From Dermatemys mawii (lineage: Eukaryota; Chordata; Testudines; Dermatemydidae), in contig ML677330.1 of assembly GCA_007922305.1 (NCBI GenBank), positions 2,321,109-2,385,108 on the forward strand: DNA of 64,000 nt, given 5' to 3'. The position numbers and the translations under genes are program-made. The notes beneath the pieces are model-generated. The model was not told the origin of the DNA and made no database searches. It saw only the letters and a program-made list of their open reading frames with translations. Shown in pieces: positions 60,651 through 64,000 of the stretch; the stretch's first letter is position 1, and every line of letters starts with the position of its first letter.

Positions 60651-63600
60651 GTGGCAGATGGATGAAGTGGGTGCGAAGAGACAGCTGAATCTTATTCTTT
60701 CACTTGTGGGTTTTTTCAAGTTTATTCTCTTCTCTGTTGGAGTTCTGTGTGAATAGAGAGAAGAAGAATAGCTTAGTGCTAGCTAGAGGTTTGGTTCTGC
60801 TATCTATTTGAAAAATTAACAGTATGTAAGTTTCTGTTCACACTGGACAGACTTATTCTTTATTTTTGATACATTGACTTTAGTTTGGCAAATAAGCATG
60901 TGCAGAACAGGCTGCAAACAGGATTTCCATGTCCGTGCTCTGGCAAATATGATTCATATTTAACCTATACCTGAAACCATTTAAAGATTTCTAGTTTTGT
61001 CTTTTATGTTCTCTTGTTCTGGCTATCCTATTCTGAGCAGGCAACCTAATCATTTCCTTGCAACAGATAATAGAGACCAACAGATGAAATGAAAATAGCA
61101 TTATATAGGAAATAAGCAACATTTGACTGAAACTTCAGGTTCTAAACACTTTAGTCAACATATACATGAGCAGAAAATGTAATACCGGCACTCAATTGTC
61201 AAATTGTATTTGAGATAGTTACAAGCTAATAGTGTGTGTGTAAAACCAAATGATAAATTACTTTATCAGTAAACATTTCATTGTTTTAAAATATTTCTCA
61301 TAGTTTGTATGACATTTTCTTATACGATGAGGTTTGCATTTATTTTTATTACTTATAACATGAAGATTATCCATATATCTGTCATGGGTGAAAAAAACTC
61401 TAAATATAAGAATGAATGTAATCCATGCACTGCTTTGTAGATACAAAGCTCTCCAGGAGTGTCACAAATCAACATGATATCCTTGAATACTAGATTTTTC
61501 CATCTGGATCTATGATATTGCTGAAAGATGTGTAAAATCTCATGTGGCCAGACAGTTCCCAAACTAATATGTGTTTGAGGAAGCTCATGTACATTGCTGA
61601 TCATAGAAAAAAAATCAGAAATAAATTAATCTCAATAATTTGTTCCTGAAGTGCACTCTTCAGATGGCAGTATTTCTATGATCTGACTGGTCAAAGTACA
61701 TGGTGGGATGATTTTCCAATGCCCAGTAGATACCCAATAGAAATCAGGGTCCTAATTCCCATTTATGCCTTGGAAAATCTTCCCCCAGAGAATATACTGA
61801 AGGAACAATCCTGCATCGTCAGGTGACTGGACTGTGTGACCTAATAGATCTTATTTCAATGTACAAATAACTGGTAGGGAGGGCTAAATCCTACTTTAAA
61901 TGAAACTTGCTACGGGCACAGACACATTGAACGTGCTTTTCTCTCTTCTGCTGCTTTAAGGATACCCTTAGGGCAGCAGTTTTGTGTGGAGGCTGTTAGC
62001 TCTTCAAACGCACAGTTTAGTTCACTGGTATACATGTGCACATTGGACAGCAGAAATGAGGATTAGTTAAAGCAGTTACTTTTTTAAAAGCTTTTTAAAA
62101 AATGCTTGTGTAGTATGAACAACTTATAATAGCAGTATGAAATGTCAGTTGAAGTGTTTCCCATGAGAATACGCTGTACAGATCATAAATCAGCCTCTCA
62201 TAAGGATTCTTTGAAACCACATAGTAATTTTATTTCCTTTGTTTATCTCTTTTGCTTAAGTTAAATCCATTAGCATTTTATTATAATTTTCTATTATTTA
62301 GATGTGTGTAGCATGTACAGACTATGTAATATAAAATCATTGATCTGAATTCTGCTCCCATTTTCACTGATGCGTTCAGAATAAATTATTTCCATCTTAT
62401 GCTGGTACACCAAACAGAATTTGTCCCCTTGTTGTTTTACCTCTCAAGACAAGCATGAAGAAAATCAATCATGCGCTTGAATGTTCATTAACTGAAAGAA
62501 GTATTCTATTGTACTATAAAAATCAGTTTCTTGATATTATATGATTTTTTTAACTGTATGTTCATGGTCTGTATATTTGTGGCTTTTAATAAGAGAAATA
62601 AAGGAAAAACTTGGAAATTTCCAACATTCTTTTTTTTCCATGTGCCATTTTTGATAAACATCACAGAAGTTTTTTTGTAAAAGTCCCCTTTATACCATAT
62701 TGATTATACTAACATAGTCCTTGGTTCTATAATACTTGTTCACATTGAACAGCACTTGCTCAGGAGCGTGGTCCCATATTGCCATGGCTACTCACCTGAA
62801 TAAATAATACTTACCACAAGAAAGGACTGCAGCTTTGTGGCTTACATAAACATATTTCAGGAGAAAAATGGTAATTGTTTCAGAAAATTCTCTCCTTCTG
62901 AAGGCACAGGTTTCGCTAAGCAAGTGAAAGATGTCTTATCCCTGAGTTTGAGAAATTACAGTTTATGTTCAAATATACAGTTTCATTAAACTCATTTGGG
63001 GTTTTTGCCTTTGAAGTGTGGAAAGTGTTATCTGCTATTGCCATCAAATGCATCCATACAAATTGTTCTTTACTGGCTATGAATACAAAGGAGCAAACTT
63101 TTATTCCTCATATTGACACTGGCTTTTTCAAGAATCCTTTATAAGCTTGAAAACTAGGTAAAAGTCAGGAAAAATGCTGGGTTTTGTTTTGCTAGGTGTT
63201 TGTGTATGAGAGACAGAGAGAGGAATTTGGCATTCAAATGGGCAAGAATGTTTTGGGTCAGCCTTCAAATGCATACTTGACAAGTTATTTAATTTAGTTT
63301 ACTTTTGTTTCCATCCAGCCACAATTCAAGATATAGTTCAGAGATTGCAAGACCAGTGAGGAGATGAAGCTAACTGTTAAATTTGTGAACTTGATCAGAG
63401 TTTTAAAAAAGTGATGAGCCACATTCTGTCCTCGGGCACATCTGCTTACCACTTGTGAACTTCAGTGGATGTTGTGTCTGTGGGTAGAATTTTGGTGACT
63501 GTTAGAAAAGGGATGGTACGGAAATGTGCAAGCTATTGGAATATTGTTCACAAAAGCACAGGTGTAAAACATCAGTGGGCCAACAAAAAAGTGTGTTTTC

Positions 63601-64000
63601 CCCCATGTACTATCTCACTTTCTGATATTTCAGTATTTTTGGCAGCAAAATTTAGTTAGTAGTTCTTGTTTGCTACTATTCTTGTAGCAGTGCTGGTAAG
63701 GAGAAAAGGAAGGACTTCTTTTATCAAATGCAAACAGAAACATGAAGGCTGTGATACCATTTTGAATTATGTGGAAATTTCAGAACCATAGTAAGAAAAT
63801 CCATGTATTCAGTTCCAGCTGCACAACCTGCAATAAATTACTTTAACCACAATGATCAGGGCACAGGTACAGAGGAACTTAGTGACTCTTTCCAAATTAC
63901 TTTTGAGAAAAATTTGACTCCAAAGGACAGATTTACGGATAAAGAGCTGTGTTCTTGCTCCTGAACACAAAGAGAAACTTCTGTTTCGTTTCGTATTTAA
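60651..64000. other. no gene or recognised repeat
   Basis: AT-rich sequence to the right edge of the window. A possible splice-flanked 37-nt segment at 63319-63355 is too weak to call. No collagen exon is recognised. Confidence 0.5.

Noticed and set aside
63319..63355. Segment TIQDIVQRLQD between an acceptor-like ccatccag and a gtgagg donor
   Set aside because: Only 37 nt, no family match, and chance splice pairs are expected in 64 kb.

Overview
This window looks like AT-rich, non-coding vertebrate DNA from a turtle (or a close sauropsid relative). No prokaryotic, viral or plasmid gene organisation is visible, and no complete protein-coding gene. The turtle assignment rests on the interspersed repeats: CR1/L2-type LINEs, short repeats with the 'cataagctttcgt' / 'ttagtctctaagg' signatures, 'ggtctacact' MITEs, and an LTR starting tgtcaggattgcctcc, all of which I recognise from turtle genomes. 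This is pattern memory, not a database search.

The only host gene I can support is on the + strand. Three very small collagen exons lie at 42146-42190, 44515-44522 and 47036-47062. They join in phase to give G-PPGKRGKRGRRGET-GPP-GQPGRNGYP. The first block closely matches the start of the first collagenous domain of the transmembrane collagen COL25A1 (type XXV), as I remember the human protein. The window is therefore mostly COL25A1 introns: about 42 kb upstream of the first exon, 2.3 kb and 2.5 kb between the three, and about 17 kb downstream. The signal-anchor exon and the later collagen exons were not found.

Layout of repeats: CR1 antisense fragment (1-311); truncated 'ggtctacact' MITE (1329-1590); a 1.1 kb inverted repeat (1703-2832); a perfect 28-bp palindrome (7173-7252); turtle interspersed repeat copies (9302-9735, 14135-14218, 28746-28882); a 1.36 kb solo LTR with TTAA target duplication (10664-12026); MIR-like SINEs (18437, 23757, 26990, 32215); a hAT element with an 8-bp target duplication (21015-21489); two related Harbinger-type MITEs (23047-23341, 45976-46260); an old L2 LINE (24600-25800); a longer CR1 copy (35757-37252); a TIR element (38306-38837); a 793-bp solo LTR with GCACC duplication (47654-48446); a decayed PIF/Harbinger element with remnants of both its proteins (about 50225-52490); an antisense CR1 piece (54240-54545); an 824-bp solo LTR with GATGG duplication (55640-56463); CR1 3' ends (57420, 60455); and a foldback element (58128-58827).

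I found no convincing undescribed biological system. The most interesting points are the 8-nt collagen microexon, a strong decoy splice donor inside the first collagen exon, a collagen exon that resembles the paralogue COL23A1 more than my recollection of human COL25A1, and several possible cryptic exons.
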